Counted from the stretch's first letter, positions 11,393-23,267 are shown. The stretch: DNA of 64,000 bases from Hymenopellis radicata (GCA_015501595.1 JADNRX010000257.1:1-64000), one strand, 5' to 3'. Numbers and translations are program-made. The notes: a model not told the origin generated them from the letters alone.

Positions 11393-13190
11393 GATGTCCT
11401 CGAAATCCCCATTCTCATAGTCGAGTACGACAAAGCACCATCGGAGGGGAACTTAACCCACAAAGCGCATCTCGAGTCGGCCATGACGGCTGCTCTTCCT
11501 CTACACGCTGCTCTCGGCCTCGACACCCCGCTAGCCGGCCTATACTTTGACCACTTCAAAGGGTACACATTTCTTGCTACTTTGGCGGCGGATCGAAATG
11601 GAAGTTTACAGGTGTGTATGATTCCAATAGTATATTCCATGCACAGATCTCATTATGCATTAGCCATTAATACACAGCGTTCTCCTCAACTGGCGGTCGA
11701 AGTCGCTGAATTTCATGAACGAGAGTTTACATATCTGGCACGTACGAAGCATAATCGCCAACCTACGCAAGATTGCGAAGTGTATCGTATTCGAAAGCAC
11801 GCAGTGCTCGGCAGACACGGCCTTGCACGTCTGCGCCTGGCCGGACAAGTCCCGCATCCAGCCTTCAGACCTTGGAGAAAATCGACGTCCGGTTGATATA
11901 CTACATCCTCCGTTGGTTGCCGGTGATGCGCTACTCCAGTACGCCCATCTTCTTCCATGCTCGGCACTCGCACCAATTCATCCTGTCTAGCTTTTTGTTT
12001 TCTTTAGAGCTAACATTCATTGAAGAATGGTTGGAGAAATCCGGCATCGTCACCGGGGCACCTCAAACAAGTGTGGAATTGCCGACACATATAAGGGAAT
12101 GGATCGATGTCTTCAAGGGCTCCCTCGAAGTGGGCCGTCCACATGTTTTGGTGAGTATTATTTACAAGAGTTAAATCTACCTCCGTCTAATTCTACGGTC
12201 CCGCGAAGGAGATCATCGAGGATAGCAAGAAGGGAATCTCTGATGACGCTCACAGGCTGATTGCACCCTTTCTTTCGGCTTTAGACTCCGTATCTCCTGT
12301 TCAAGCGCTTTCGACAGCCGACGTCTCGTTCTCATTAACTTTCTGCTCGTACGCGAGAGACCTGCAAAACGTCTCTGTTAGCTCGCTTGATAGGCACTCG
12401 CTCACGACCCATTGGATGAGCCTCTATAACTCTCTCTTCTCTCGTGCATGGCAGGCAAAGGAGACAAATCTCATTTTCAAGTGAGTATTCCCTCGCTTCG
12501 TGATCTCGCGAAACTCATGATCATTGATCATAAGCCACTGTCCACCATGGCATGTCCATCACTGTTTCCGCCGCTCGGATGAAGGACAATCAAAGCGTGT
12601 ACCGTTTCTCGAAGAGATGCGTCCGAACGTTGCATTCCTGATGGGTCTCCCTGAAGACTGCCTTATTCTCCCAAAAGGAGAGTGGTCTGAGTTGTCGAAG
12701 CACAGACAGGAAGGTCTTAAGTTTGACTTTGCAGTCACTACTCATTACAACCGATTGCACTGGGATTGACCGTGTTCAGATTCCCGTGCTAGTCGTAGAA
12801 TATGTCTTGCTACCCGACGAGCGTATCGAACACCTCACACATCTATCCATGGCACTGAGGTCTGCAGTGACACTTTGGGAGCTTCACTGTGTCGACGCGC
12901 CCGTCATTGGCTTGCTCGTCGAACAAAATACTGTAACAACGGTAATGGGGTGGATTGACAAAGATAAAAGGTATGATCCTACACATCGTGCATGATCTTA
13001 CAGCTGAGTGAAATTACAGTGCATAATCCGCGAAATTTCTGATTACAGATTCAATGTATTCGATCCGTATAATGTCTTCAAGCTATACGAGGTTGTGAAA
13101 GCGCAAGGCTCCCATGCGTTCCGAGCCCAGATATGCCGGATGATAAATGCCCATGCGGAAGAAGCGCTCGATGGGCTGTCAAATGCTCAG
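11393..13190 (+). pseudogene. Orphan two-lobed gene family, copy C (5' truncated, 3' interrupted)
   Basis: Coding resumes right after the DIRS element with a VLEIPILIVEYDK stretch, matching the two minus-strand copies at 43-49 kb. Visible exons: about 11396-11611, 11678-11938, 11991-12165, about 12185-12480, 12570-12770 and 12781-12970, then 13016 on, with GT-AG introns between most. The second lobe repeats the first lobe's pattern (IPVLVVEYVLLPDE). Homology stops abruptly at the TA-type MITE at 13191. Both lobes follow hydrophobic-VEY-(x)K then His/Leu-rich helix then PVIGLL, which recalls the core of PD-(D/E)XK nuclease folds. That is inference only; the function is unknown. Confidence 0.7.
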
Positions 13191-13439
13191 TACTGTAGCG
13201 TTTCAACCATAGGTTCGCGGCTTGTGACCCGATATGCTGTGAACTTACAGCAAATAGGTTCGTAGACCCTTAAATTCCCTTATTTGGACAGGCCCGCTGC
13301 AGGCGGGACCTGAAATTTCCACTTTTGGATGCCTGTGCCTGGCTGGGAGGCTCCGTGATGCAATATGCAATATGTATAGGTTCAGTTCGTGGGGCTCCGT
13401 GACCCGATATGAGAATATACGGTTGAAACGCTACAGTAC
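13191..13439. mobile_element. TA-type MITE, family 1 copy
   Basis: This 249-bp element is bounded by near-perfect 21-bp inverted repeats beginning TACTGTAGCGTTTC and ending GAAACGCTACAGTA, with TA at each end as the probable target duplication (Tc1/mariner-like). A second copy, about 90% identical by eye, lies at 45964-46211. It has no coding capacity. It is inserted in the 3' coding region of orphan copy C. Confidence 0.85.
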
Positions 13440-13660
13440 TGCAGCTGGAAACTGGCTGCTGCCAAGAGGGCTCCGATTGCTGAAATGTATGGTAATAAAG
13501 AGGCTGTAGAGCGCTGGAGTGTTGGCGTACAGTAGTGTCTACTTGTAACGAAATGACAAAGGGTTAATTGAACAGCAAGCGTAGCTGAGAGCAGTCGATA
13601 CCGTGATATTGGCCAGAAGACGGACGGACGGAAGAAAGTGGGTCGGATGACATCATCCTT

Positions 13661-13920
13661 GTCCTCTTCCCGCCATGACCGACGACGAGCGCAGCGACGG
13701 CAGAGGCGTATCAACGAGCCCGGTGCCCCACGTCTCTGAGAATCTCTGAGAAAAGGACCATGGATCAACGCGTGTCTAGGCCCATGGGACCCACAGACGT
13801 GCTTTAAAAGGGATATGCACCAACGACCAGCTTGGGGCGAACCAGACGCGCTTTCTGAGAGCAGTTGAGGCCTAGACGACCTCTCCTTGACGGCTGGACG
13901 ACCATATATTCGTAGAATGA
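13661..13920 (+). repeat. Dispersed repeat R1, copy 1
   Basis: About 250 bases are shared with 16455-16770. The shared part includes a small reading frame starting MTDDERSDGRG, retained in both copies, and ending PMGPTDVL just before a stop; this copy has one extra in-frame stop. After it both continue with a stretch ending near ccatatattcgt. The preceding ctcttcccgccatgac also occurs at about 16013. The element type is not recognised. Confidence 0.6.
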
Positions 13921-14302
13921 GCAGTTCGCGTGATGGTTTCGACGTGCGGGGATATATGGAATGGTGGTCAGGAAAAAGGGACGGTCACTGATCGGAATCG
14001 TCAGAGACTGATTGCCGTAGCCTCTTGCTTTTGTACTGCTCGCTTCCAAGGCTCGTTTTCTACTGCACTCACAGAACACGGAGAAATGCTCCACAGTCCG
14101 CACAGTATGCTCTTTCCACCTGTTTTTCACTCGCTCATCTCAGTGACAATGACAGGTGTCGACTGGATTGCGCCACTTTTCTCAAGTAACAGCACATACT
14201 GATACTTGGTTTCAGTAAGCTTTCGAAAATATTCTAAAAGACGTCCTCCAACTATTTTCAAGGTTACCTGAAGCTCTTTATAGACCCAACAATACGATCC
14301 AA

Positions 14303-15322
14303 ATGTCATTAGTGACAAGTAGTAACCGGATGGTCGAAGTCAAGGTCCTCAAAGCGTTCCTCCCGTTCACCAACTCTGCTTGCATTTTAATCCAGCCACT
14401 TCAGCCTGTACCCGATCTTCCAGACACGCTCGTCTGTAAGCTCGCTGATCGGCGGATTGGACCGCGTACTGTGCCCTGGAGCGTTCAGCATGAGAGACAG
14501 TTCCAGGCGAATCTTCACATGTACATCGAGCGCACTGGCGGACCTCCCGAAGTTAAGCGACATGGTCTGTCGGAAGATGACCCGGAGTGGTTCAACGAGA
14601 TCATCCGCTGGCTATACTACGATGATGCCCTCCGCACCGAGCAGAAGGCGTACGAAGCTCTCACTGAGGCCCAGAAGTTGGGTCTTGTTCCGAAATGCTT
14701 CGGTCGTGTATGCATCCCTATGTCGTCCGGCTCCTCTATCCATCCATCACTAGACGCCATCGACGGTCTGTTGACCGAGTACATTCCCGGTCGTCTTATG
14801 TCCTCCGTTTGCCCAGGAACCGATATATCCATAGAGGAAGCGGAGGATATTTCCCAGAGAATCCTCAATCTGGCGAGGCGTCTCCGCCGCTACGGCGTCT
14901 CGCATAACGACCTCCATTCCGACAACATCATCCTTCGCCACGGGAGCAATGATCCTGTTCTCATCGACTGGGGACGCGCGGGATTTCATGCCCTTTCCGA
15001 GAAAACATTTGCAGCGCGATGGATGAATAACACAATGTGGCAGGACTTCCGTTCGGACGTACGCAAAATCTTAAAACGCTCAGATGGGAACATCTGGCAT
15101 CGCTTTACTACGCCTCTTTCGGATGCGGGCAAATTAGGCTGGTGGAAAGAGCAGTCATGGAGAGATATCAACAAGGACATCAGAGATTTGCCCGAAGAGC
15201 AGTTGGAGATGTTGTATTACGAGGACCCAACCGTGGACCCGGAACGTGGGTTGAGGTGGAGAGTTAAACCAGGCGTGAAAACTACTAGCATGATGTGGGA
15301 TGATCCTGTTCCGCCTTACTAG
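14303..15322 (+). CDS. Protein kinase-like fold protein
   Basis: This single-exon 339-aa protein carries core kinase motifs: a Lys in VCKLADRR (about K46) as candidate ATP lysine, the catalytic loop HNDLHSDN (H201, D203, N208), and DWG at 222-224 as the metal-binding DFG equivalent. An N-terminal beta-rich part and a C-terminal Trp-rich tail complete it. It looks like one of the expanded basidiomycete kinase-like families near FunK1/phosphotransferases. The substrate cannot be told, and a small-molecule phosphotransferase is possible. The start ATG at 14303 is the first in frame, and no introns are needed. A frameshifted inverted copy lies at 22122-23135, and orphan copy C lies just upstream. 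Confidence 0.75.
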   Translation: MSLVTSSNRMVEVKVLKAFLPFTNSACILIQPLQPVPDLPDTLVCKLADRRIGPRTVPWSVQHERQFQANLHMYIERTGGPPEVKRHGLSEDDPEWFNEIIRWLYYDDALRTEQKAYEALTEAQKLGLVPKCFGRVCIPMSSGSSIHPSLDAIDGLLTEYIPGRLMSSVCPGTDISIEEAEDISQRILNLARRLRRYGVSHNDLHSDNIILRHGSNDPVLIDWGRAGFHALSEKTFAARWMNNTMWQDFRSDVRKILKRSDGNIWHRFTTPLSDAGKLGWWKEQSWRDINKDIRDLPEEQLEMLYYEDPTVDPERGLRWRVKPGVKTTSMMWDDPVPPY

Positions 15323-17098
15323 AACCATCATCACCGCGTATATTCCAACCAGAGATCTCGAAATTTATTAGTGTGACCACCTTACTTACTACTTAGATTG
15401 TAGATTTTATAGAGTGAGGCACGAGCTCGAACAAATCGAGGTCTTCGTACGGACATGTGATGCGGTAACTCCTTCCTCTTTCGTTACCGTCATCACGACG
15501 AGTCGCGCGTCGAAGACACTCGCGTTTCGGGCTCGGCTCTTTCACTTTTATTTCCCACCCGCCGCTCCCTGAGAAATGTGTTCAATCATAGAATGAACTC
15601 ATGCAGCTGAGAACTTGCGCGCTCTGCTCTAGCACGGCAAGTCCTAGTGCCAGCTGCGTGGCCCACCCACCCATCGCAGCTGACCACGTCTACAAGGATT
15701 AAGAACCGTTGCTGGGGCCCGAAGGCTTCGCCTTCACCCACACATGAAGCTCATTGTTCCAAGCTCACACTGATGCATAGTGATCTACACATCTACATAG
15801 CATTTAATGCAGTACAAAGAGATCTCAAAATTTGATAGTGCGAACAAAGTATAAATGCTACCTACTGTAATGAACTTCATTGCCCACCAGTGCACGAAAA
15901 TGCTATAGCACCGTGGGTTCCAGATATGAGCAACGATAAGGAGATGTCTACTTTACAAGAACCCTTCCTTCGTTGAACCAAGTTCTCGGTCGGATGATGT
16001 CATGCATCTGTCCTCTTCCCGCCATGACAGGACCCCGACATGCCGCCTAAGAGGTTCGATCCAAAATCGCCTGTTTTCGGCACTTTCTGTCACGAAGTCT
16101 TTGACCAGTTCTGTACGATTTTTCGCCCAGGGCATCCATTTTGGGCCCAAAATGTCCGACCTTTGAAACTGACCTTCCAGCCGACGGACCTTCAAGGCGG
16201 CGCGTACACAGGACCGACAGTACCATTAGGTCGATGTAGACCATGTTCCGAGCGTCGCCTCTGGGGCAGGTCGCGTTTGTGACGAAAGATGTCCGACAAT
16301 CCGGCCGGACGTGTTAACCTGGTGAGGCTTTGTGTACGACTAAATATTCAGACGTCACCTTGATATAGGCCACATATGTACGACAAAATAACGGACCTTC
16401 AGCCCATTTTTCGTCTCAAATGTACGACAAAAAAATCGAACATCTTGGGGGCATGCCGGGGTCCTGCCATGACCGACGACGAGCGCAGCGACGGCAGAGG
16501 CACATCGACGAGCCCGGCGCTCCGCGTCTCTGAGGAACGGACCATGGATCAACGCGTGTCTGGCCCCATGGGACCCACAGACGTGCTGTAAAGCGGATGT
16601 ACACCAACGACCACGACGACCAGGGCAGCGGCAGTGCAAGGCGAGGGCATTCCAGCGTATTGGTCGCTGCAGGATACAATGGCTGGCGAACCCGACGCGC
16701 TTTCTGACCGCAGTGGACGTCTAGATGACCTCTCCTCCATGGCTGGACGACCATATATTCGTCCTGGATGGCGTGACTCGACAAGACAATCGTCTTTTTA
16801 GCTTTTCCAGCGATGGACAGTATCCTCGAACGACGGTTCATATCACAGACGTTTTTTTCTTTGGATACACAGCGTCGAAATGGTGTGTGTGTGTCAACTT
16901 TGTTACGTCGATGTCACTTATCTCTATGCCAGCCTCTGTACCTCCATCGTCCCTACTATCGTCGCCCTCTTCTCTCTCTGGAACCCCTTCCATGCTGTCC
17001 CATCATCTTCTTCCATTTCCCAAGCACGTCTTTTGTCGTCGTACATGTATACTTGTCCAGCGCTACCTGCATGGTCAGCTCCTCGACGATTCGGCTTC
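15323..17098. other. Intergenic stretch without recognisable gene
   Basis: Apart from the second copy of repeat R1 (16455-16770) I see no gene here. Short open stretches lack splice-compatible extensions or motifs. A further ctcttcccgccatgac fragment at about 16013 is shared with the R1 copies. Confidence 0.5.
16455..16770 (+). repeat. Dispersed repeat R1, copy 2
   Basis: Same repeat as at 13661. Here the MTDDERSDGRG frame is uninterrupted for 40 codons (16470-16592) and ends at TAA. Relative to copy 1 there is an insertion of about 60 bases (GACCACGACGACC region, near 16605-16670) before homology resumes at cgaacccgacgcgctttctga. Conservation of the small frame could be chance or a remnant of a coding exon. 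Confidence 0.55.
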
Positions 17099-17106
17099 CT
17101 GAGACC

Positions 17107-19386
17107 TAGGGTTCGAAGGTCAGGTTAAGCTTGACCGGTCAAGTAGCTTAACTTGACCTGACTTAACCGAAATTTTGACCGATGACCGATGACCGGTCAC
17201 ACAATTTGACCGGTCACAGTCAACGGTTAAGCCCCAAAGCAGGATTTTCCTTGACCGCAGATAACCGGTCATAACCAGTCATAACTGGTGATTTTGTTCG
17301 TGCCGTACGAGCGAGCCCGCGCTAAATAGCATGGGCCGCATGTCGCAATGCACGATGACCCCGCACCTCCCGTCCATGCAACATTAAAAGTAATTATGCA
17401 TGACCGGAAGGTAGCGGGGGATAAATAGTATGGTGTTTTCGTCCCATGTCGTGGTCGCTGTCGTAGTCCCATCTTTGTGTCGGTACCATCGTGGAAGTAT
17501 CGTCGTTCTTGTGTGGAGTCCGCCTAATGAAGGTGTTATCACCGTCGTTATGGTGATGTCGTCGTTGTGGTCGCGGTGTAGTGGTTGTCGTTGAGGTCGC
17601 AGTGGCAGTTGTGGTGCTGGAGGTGCCGTCGCCGTCATAGTGGAGGTACCGTCACCGTCGTCGGCTTTGGGATGCTGTCGTTCTCGCAGTGCTGCTGCTG
17701 TCGTCGTCATGCTGCTGCTATGACCGCGGCTGTACAGATTAGTTACTGCCAAATACTATAAGAGATAGAAATACGCACCTTGAGACGACGCCAGTCAGCA
17801 GACAGAGCAGCGTCAGATTCCCCAGATCTTCGTAGTGTCTTAGTCGTCCGTGTCGTGATGGTCGCATAGTGGTGATGGTGGGGCGAGAGTAATCGTCGTT
17901 TGTCATTGTCGTCGGGGGTGGTGGTCATTGGGGTCGCATTGGGGTGGCGGTAATGGTGCCGGAGTGGAGGTGGAGGTATTGTCGTCATGAAGGGATCCTG
18001 GTAAAAGTAAGTAGTTACTCGAAAACAGTAAAAAAAGACGCACCCTGGCAATTAAGCAGCGCGGTGTCGAGGTTCCAAGCCGCCATCGGATCATCATCGT
18101 TGTTATTGAGATCTGCGGCGTCGATGGACGGCTTATGCGTCCAGCGGGGTTCAAGTGTTCGTGGTCGTTGCGGAAGCGTTGTGGCTTTGCTGGTGTCGTC
18201 CGGGTACCGTCGTCTTCGTGGTGGTGCTACCATTGCGGTTGTAGTCGTCGCCACATCATTGTAATCGTGAGGATGCTGGCGTGCAGTCGTCGTCGTTGTG
18301 CGATAGTCCTAAGTTGAGAGATGAGTCGGTATTCGTGTCCAGCAAACAACATGCACCTTGACGAGCGCCGCCTGTCAGCAGACAGCGCGGCATCGATTCC
18401 AGCATCAATCTCCTGCATCCTCCGCCCCATGGAGGGCCTCAACCATCGTCGTCGAAGATTTGCGGCCTCGTTTGAGGGCTTACGCGTCCTGCGGGGCCGC
18501 CGGGGCTCTTCAAGCCCGCAGATCCACGAAAAAACCAAAAGAAGTAGATAGATGGAAGTAGAACGACACCTAGAAGACCCGCGTCCCAAGGTCGGGTCTT
18601 CGGCGTCCAGGCGTCGCGAGGTGGTGGTGGTCGAAGGTCAAGATCTGACCATCGATCACCACTCGGATGATCGGTCCGGACGACGGAAGCGACCTCGGGA
18701 TGGCTCCAAAGCCACAACGAACGCCGCACGCGCGCTCGGATGTGTCGGGATGTGTCCTAGAAATGTTCTTCCGCATCTTTGAATTTTACCTATTTTTTAG
18801 GTAGCGGAAAGGATTGCGTTCTATTGAGTGTAGCCTGGGGACACAGTTAACACGAAAGTACAGTACTGACAACTTGGTGTTAGAAGATGAATCATTTATT
18901 TCTTGAAGAATACATGTAGAATGCTACTGGTGATTATAAGAGAAGTTACTACGGTACAAGGCTTCGTCTACAGTGAGTACAACATGCATTAGTGATTAGA
19001 GCTAAGAGGATTATTGTTTGAGAGCGTGCCATAGGCGTGACTACTGCTCTCAGGCCAAAAGATCCACACCAAGCATGTCCTAATGGTGTAGGGGGTTCAA
19101 TGCGAACATGATTCAGACTCAAAGTCAGAAGCCTTGTGTTCAACCCTTGCCTTTGCCATTTTGTTTGACTCTGGCATCGGTTCTAACCGACCAAGACCGG
19201 TCTTCACCCGGTTACGGTCCTAACCGGTCAAAACCGACCTAACTGGGCGTAACTTGACCGGTCTGGTTAGTTGACCGGTCACGGTTACGGGTCAAGCCCA
19301 AATGCTGAATTTGCTTGACCGGTCCGGTCACCGGTTAACTCAGATTAAGGTCACTTAACCTGACTTAACCGGACTTTCGAACCCTA
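17107..19386. mobile_element. hAT-type non-autonomous element E1 (2280 bp)
   Basis: The ends are inverted: TAGGGTTCGAAGGTCAGG on the left and TAGGGTTCGAAAGTCCGG read inward from the right. The 8-bp target duplication CTGAGACC is perfect (17099-17106 and 19387-19394), which is diagnostic of hAT-superfamily insertion. About 180-240 bases inside each end are packed with GACCGGT and TTAACC/GGTTAA motifs, as expected for transposase-binding subterminal repeats. The interior is GTC/GTT-rich with exon-like units (see 17730-18395). No transposase is encoded. Confidence 0.9.
17730..18395 (-). other. Repeated exon-intron-like units inside E1
   Basis: On the minus strand three intron-like segments of similar size occur: 18356-18309 (donor gtgcat, acceptor cttag), 18043-17998 (gtgcgt, ttaccag) and 17778-17730 (gtgcgt, tgtacag). 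Two of the three exon ends just before the donor encode the signature DAALSADxRR; the middle one is a diverged DTALLNCQG. Related units occur in element E3 at about 32790-32820 and 32942-32975. Frames across the introns do not all stay open, so a functional protein is doubtful. The pattern looks like amplified captured exons. Confidence 0.5.
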
Positions 19387-19650
19387 CTGAGACCCAAATC
19401 GCTCGTCATTTTCTGCCTTTCCTTTCAGTGCCTTGGAAGCGCAGCCGCCTCTCTCAAGCTTGTTATTAGCACCCGCACCCCGCGAAGGACTTGCCTTCAT
19501 TGGAGTCTTGATATCACTTGGTCGAGCTTGTCGTTGCGTATGAATCGTAGTGGTCATTTTCATCGACTTGACTGTACGAAATGTGTTGTTTCTTTTCGGT
19601 ATGTGCAGCATCAATATCCTAGATCGCGCAGGAGGCATGACAAAAAGCAT
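19387..19650 (-). pseudogene. Reading frame interrupted by E1
   Basis: An 88-codon minus-strand frame starts at 19650 and now stops two bases inside E1. If E1 and one 8-bp duplication are removed, the frame reads on past FGSQ into EAESSRS and then a stop. It is basic and has no recognisable domain (several Lys/Arg/Thr stretches). Another repeat-bounded element (19651-20495) begins directly at its ATG, so upstream exons may have been displaced. It is weak as a gene, but useful as a footprint of the target site. Confidence 0.35.
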
Positions 19651-20495
19651 CTCGTCAGTTAGCGAATGCTAACTGGAATCGGGACCGATTTCAGTTACCT
19701 CCAACGAATTTCAGTTACCTCCGACCGCTTTCAGTTAGTGTCTGGCCCGCACTCGCCACTGACTGGAATCGGGATCCCGCCCTCATAGTCGGGCCTTGGT
19801 CTGGATGGTGGGACTCATATCGTCATCAGACACCGGCGGAGGAACTGGTCATTCAATGGTTACGCGCGCGCGTTTCGCCGCAGGGGGACGTGATTGATGC
19901 TATGGAAGAGAGGGAGGTGCATCAAGGATTTCCAGGGATGGTGAGCGTGGGCGTCTGAGAGCAGTCGATCTTGGGACGCGATGAGGGTCTATTTTTGGTA
20001 AGCAGTTTTCCAAACGGAGCATGGGGAACACGTACAGTGCGCCACCTGTCTGCGAACTGGCCGAATCGTTCAAGAATGCCCGATATTGTTTGAGATTGAC
20101 CCACTCCAATCGTTTGGTCTCATCGAAGCAGGCAGCAACATCAGGCCGCAATCCTGAATCCCGTGTGAGTACGGTGGTAGTAGTGGTCCGAGTCACTAAC
20201 AACACGTACCAAGGTATCTCTTGTAACGTCCGATACCATCAGGACTCGCCCGAACAAGGTCTAGTGTCGTCTTCGCGTCGTCGTCCATGGTGGAGGCCAG
20301 GCGGAAGAGAAGCGAAAGGAAAATGAAGCAGGCAGCAACCGTTTGATGCTGACATCCCAAAACGGAAGGGCGGCGGCGCCAGTACCAATTCCAGTTAGTA
20401 GAGAGCGGCGGGATGTGCCACTGCCAATTCCAGTCAGGTAGCTCCGATTTCAGTTAGTCTAATCCAATTCCAGTCATATATATATAACTGACGAG
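19651..20495. mobile_element. Non-autonomous element E7 with CAGTTA/TTCCAGT subterminal array
   Basis: Inverted ends CTCGTCAGTTA (19651) and TAACTGACGAG (ending 20495) bound an 845-bp segment. Both end regions hold repeated TTTCAGTTA, AACTGGAAT and TTCCAGT motifs: at least six in 19655-19765 and six in 20375-20485. The interior has no coding signal I can support. The ends resemble hAT-like subterminal architecture, but no matching 8-bp target duplication was found, so classification is tentative. Confidence 0.6.
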
Positions 20496-21283
20496 AGTAT
20501 AGTTGTATATACTCATCGCGCAGTGATGAACTTGCATCTAGACTGGTGTCGCCTTATCAGCGTTTATTCGCTCAATATCATCCGCGTCGTCTTGTTAGCG
20601 CTCGCGAACACTGGCTGCTACACTAAGAAGGAGTGGTAGTGCGGCGGGATAACGTGTGGTCTATGATGGATGGGATCTCGGTATATCGTTCGACTTCGCT
20701 CATCGCGCGTTGGTCTTATCGTTGCGGTTCCCCTGGAGGCACATTCCTTCACCCAGTTGGCCACCGGAAGAATTCTCAGCATTCTTGGATTCCGAACGGC
20801 GCTGAAAGCGGATGCTTGCCTCCCAAAGTCATCCTGGTCATGCACCGTTCTGCGCTTCGCCACTATCTTCCCTCCTCCTTGGTGGCGGTGACAGCTCGAG
20901 GGCGATGGGCTCCATGCCAAGTCTCCCCCCCAACTTTCTGAAAGTCCAAAACACTTTCCATGCGATGGCCAGCAATTCATCATTCTGTCAGGTTGCCCTC
21001 TGATACGCGCGTGCTGTTGTTGTGGACCCTTCTCGTCTCTTTTATCCACGGGGAAGGAAGCTCCCGCCATCGAGAACGATTGGCGCAGTGTCGTCAGCAT
21101 CGTGTTGACCACTCAGCCCTCTCGCTGTCCAACTACTGGGTGACCAGTGCACGCGGGGATGATTGGACAGCGATCCCCGACCTGCTGGCATGGAACGATG
21201 AAAGCAGCGGGCTTATGGACACGTTTTCACCGGCTACAATCGGAATTGGAAAATGCTTTGCTCGTATAGACCGCCTGGCTACT

Positions 21284-21700
21284 CCCACGAAGAATGGTGG
21301 CATGAGGCCAGGGCTCAATTCGTTGCGGGACGGTATCTCATCATCCGGTTTTTGCAGGGGTAGGACGACGATCAACGACGCGCCCTTCTCAATGTCCTTG
21401 TGCTCGACTTCCTATATTGTTTACTCTCTATCCCATCCCTCGCGCCGACATGATGCGTGTCATTCGGTGCACATTAGCATACCAAATCATTTGCGAGGAA
21501 TGGTGGCGTGAGGCAAGGGCTCAATTTCGTTGCGGGGACGGTATCTAATCTTCCGGTTTTTGCAGGCGCAGGACGACGATCAACGACACGCTGTTCTCAT
21601 CATGTCCTTGTGCTCAACTTCCTGTATTGTTCGTACTCGCTGCCCCAACCCTCGCGGCCACATGATGCGTGTCATTCCATGATTTTCTGTCCGCATTGGC
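21284..21700 (+). repeat. Imperfect tandem duplication of a coding-like unit (about 200 bp)
   Basis: Two adjacent units share the sequence from gaatggtggc(a/g)tgagg to catgatgcgtgtcattc. In the first unit one frame reads EEWWHEARAQFVAGRYLIIR and then DDDQRRALLNVLVLDFLY. In the second the same words occur but in shifted frames. An upstream frame reading SRLVSPYQRLF (about 20530-20600) may belong to the same lost gene. The family is not recognised. The rest of 20496-22121 shows no gene I can support. Confidence 0.5.
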
Positions 21701-22121
21701 ATACCATTACACGAGCTACCATTCCTCTCTTTCTGGTGAAGACGAGGATGACACAGGGGAGGATTGCTCGAATGTGTCTTTGTATGCGGGCGGTACAATG
21801 AAGATCTGAGAGTATTAGCTGGCAGGCAGTTCAGGCAGGGTAGGTGATTTGATCATCGCCGCACTGGCTTAAATTGAGTACACCCCCTGCTGTGAGGTTT
21901 CAGTGACCGGCCGGATATTTTTTATGACGGGACTCATGTGCCCATCGGACGGGACTCTCTTGTATGCAGGAATTTTGTCGCGCCACGATCATGGTTTGGA
22001 GGTTGGACGTTGCGTTATGCCATAATACCTCTTGCAAGTGCAGAAGTTCTACATTCCCATCACAATTAATTCTTGCTAATAAATTCAAGACCCTCTAGTT
22101 GAAATATACTCGATGGCGGTT

Positions 22122-23135
22122 CTAGTACGGCGGCACAGTGTCATCCCAGTCCATGCTAGTAGTTTTCACGCCTGGTTTGACTCTCCACCTCAGCCCACGT
22201 TCCGCGTCAACGGTTGGGTCCTCATAATAGAACATCTCCAACTGCTCTTTGGGCAACTTTCTGATGCAGATGTTGATATCCCTCCATGACCACTCTTCCC
22301 TTCCACCAGCATAGCTTGCCCCGCATCCGAAAGAGGCGTAGTAAAGCGATGCCAGATGTTCCCATCTGAGTGTCTTAAGACTTTGCGTATATCCGAATAG
22401 AAGTCCTGTCTCATTGCGATATGACTCCATCGTGCGCAAATGTTTTTCTGGAAAGGGCACTGAATTCCGCGCGCCCCCAGTCGATGAGAACCGGATCATT
22501 GCTTCCGTGGCGAAGGATGATGTTGTCGGAATGGAGGTCGTTATGTGAGACGCCGTAGCGGCGGATGCGCCTCGCCAGATTAAGGATTCTCTGGAAATAT
22601 CCTCCGCTTCCTCTATGGATATATCGGTTCCTGGACAAAAGGACGACATAAGACGACCGGGGATGTACTCCATCAGCAGCCCGTCGATGGCGTCTAGTGC
22701 TGGATGGATGAGGAGCCGACGACATAGCGATATGTACAGGGCCGAAGCATTTCGGAACGAGACCCAACTTCTGAGCTTCCGTGAAAGCTTTCGTACGCCT
22801 CCTGCTCGGTGCGGAGGGCATCATCGTAGTATAGCCAGCGGCTGAGCTCGCTGAACCACTCGGCTCGTCCTTCCCTCGAACCATATTCCCAGTACGGGAG
22901 GTCCGCCAGTGCGCTAGATGTACATGGAAGATTCATCTGGAACTGCTCGCGTCGACGTTCCAGAGCCATACGGACGACTCTCCGATCCGACGGTCAGCGA
23001 GCTTACAGACGAGCCGTGTCTGGAAGATCGGGTACAGGACGAAGTGGCTGGATTAAAATGCAAGCAGAGTTGGGTGAACGGGAGGAACGCTTTCAGGACC
23101 TTTACTTCGAGGCATTTATTTCTTGGCAGCCACAT
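22122..23135 (-). pseudogene. Inverted, frameshifted copy of the kinase-like gene
   Basis: It is closely similar to the 14303-15322 gene over its whole length, in opposite orientation about 7 kb away. The same catalytic words are present (VSHNDLHSDN, PVLIDWGRA, and the C-terminal RWRVKPGVKTTSM) but they fall in three different frames. At least three frameshifts are visible: near the start around 23050, near 22700-22800 and near 22590. It also lacks a good start context. It is a duplicated pseudogene with no sign that it is expressed. Confidence 0.8.
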
Positions 23136-23267
23136 ATGAAGGATACGATTGGGCTCATAAAAGACTTCAGGCGATCTTGAGTAGCGCAGTTAGCTAGATT
23201 CTACGTCTTGTTAGATGCTTACTGAACCACTGGCTACGTGCTACAGCTTGCGAGAAGTGGCGAACAT

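Noticed and set aside
17107..17290. GACCGGT array as an independent satellite
   Set aside because: A mirrored array at 19150-19386, inverted ends and an 8-bp duplication show it belongs to one element.
19077..19142. tRNA-like stretch (TGGTGTAG..., GACTCAAAGTC, TGTTCAACCC)
   Set aside because: Box-like words are present, but no acceptor stem pairs and the B-box is off consensus; it lies inside E1. Perhaps a decayed tRNA-derived SINE, not supportable as a gene.
20618..21112. 164-codon minus-strand frame
   Set aside because: Antisense to the degenerate coding-like unit and without motif support.
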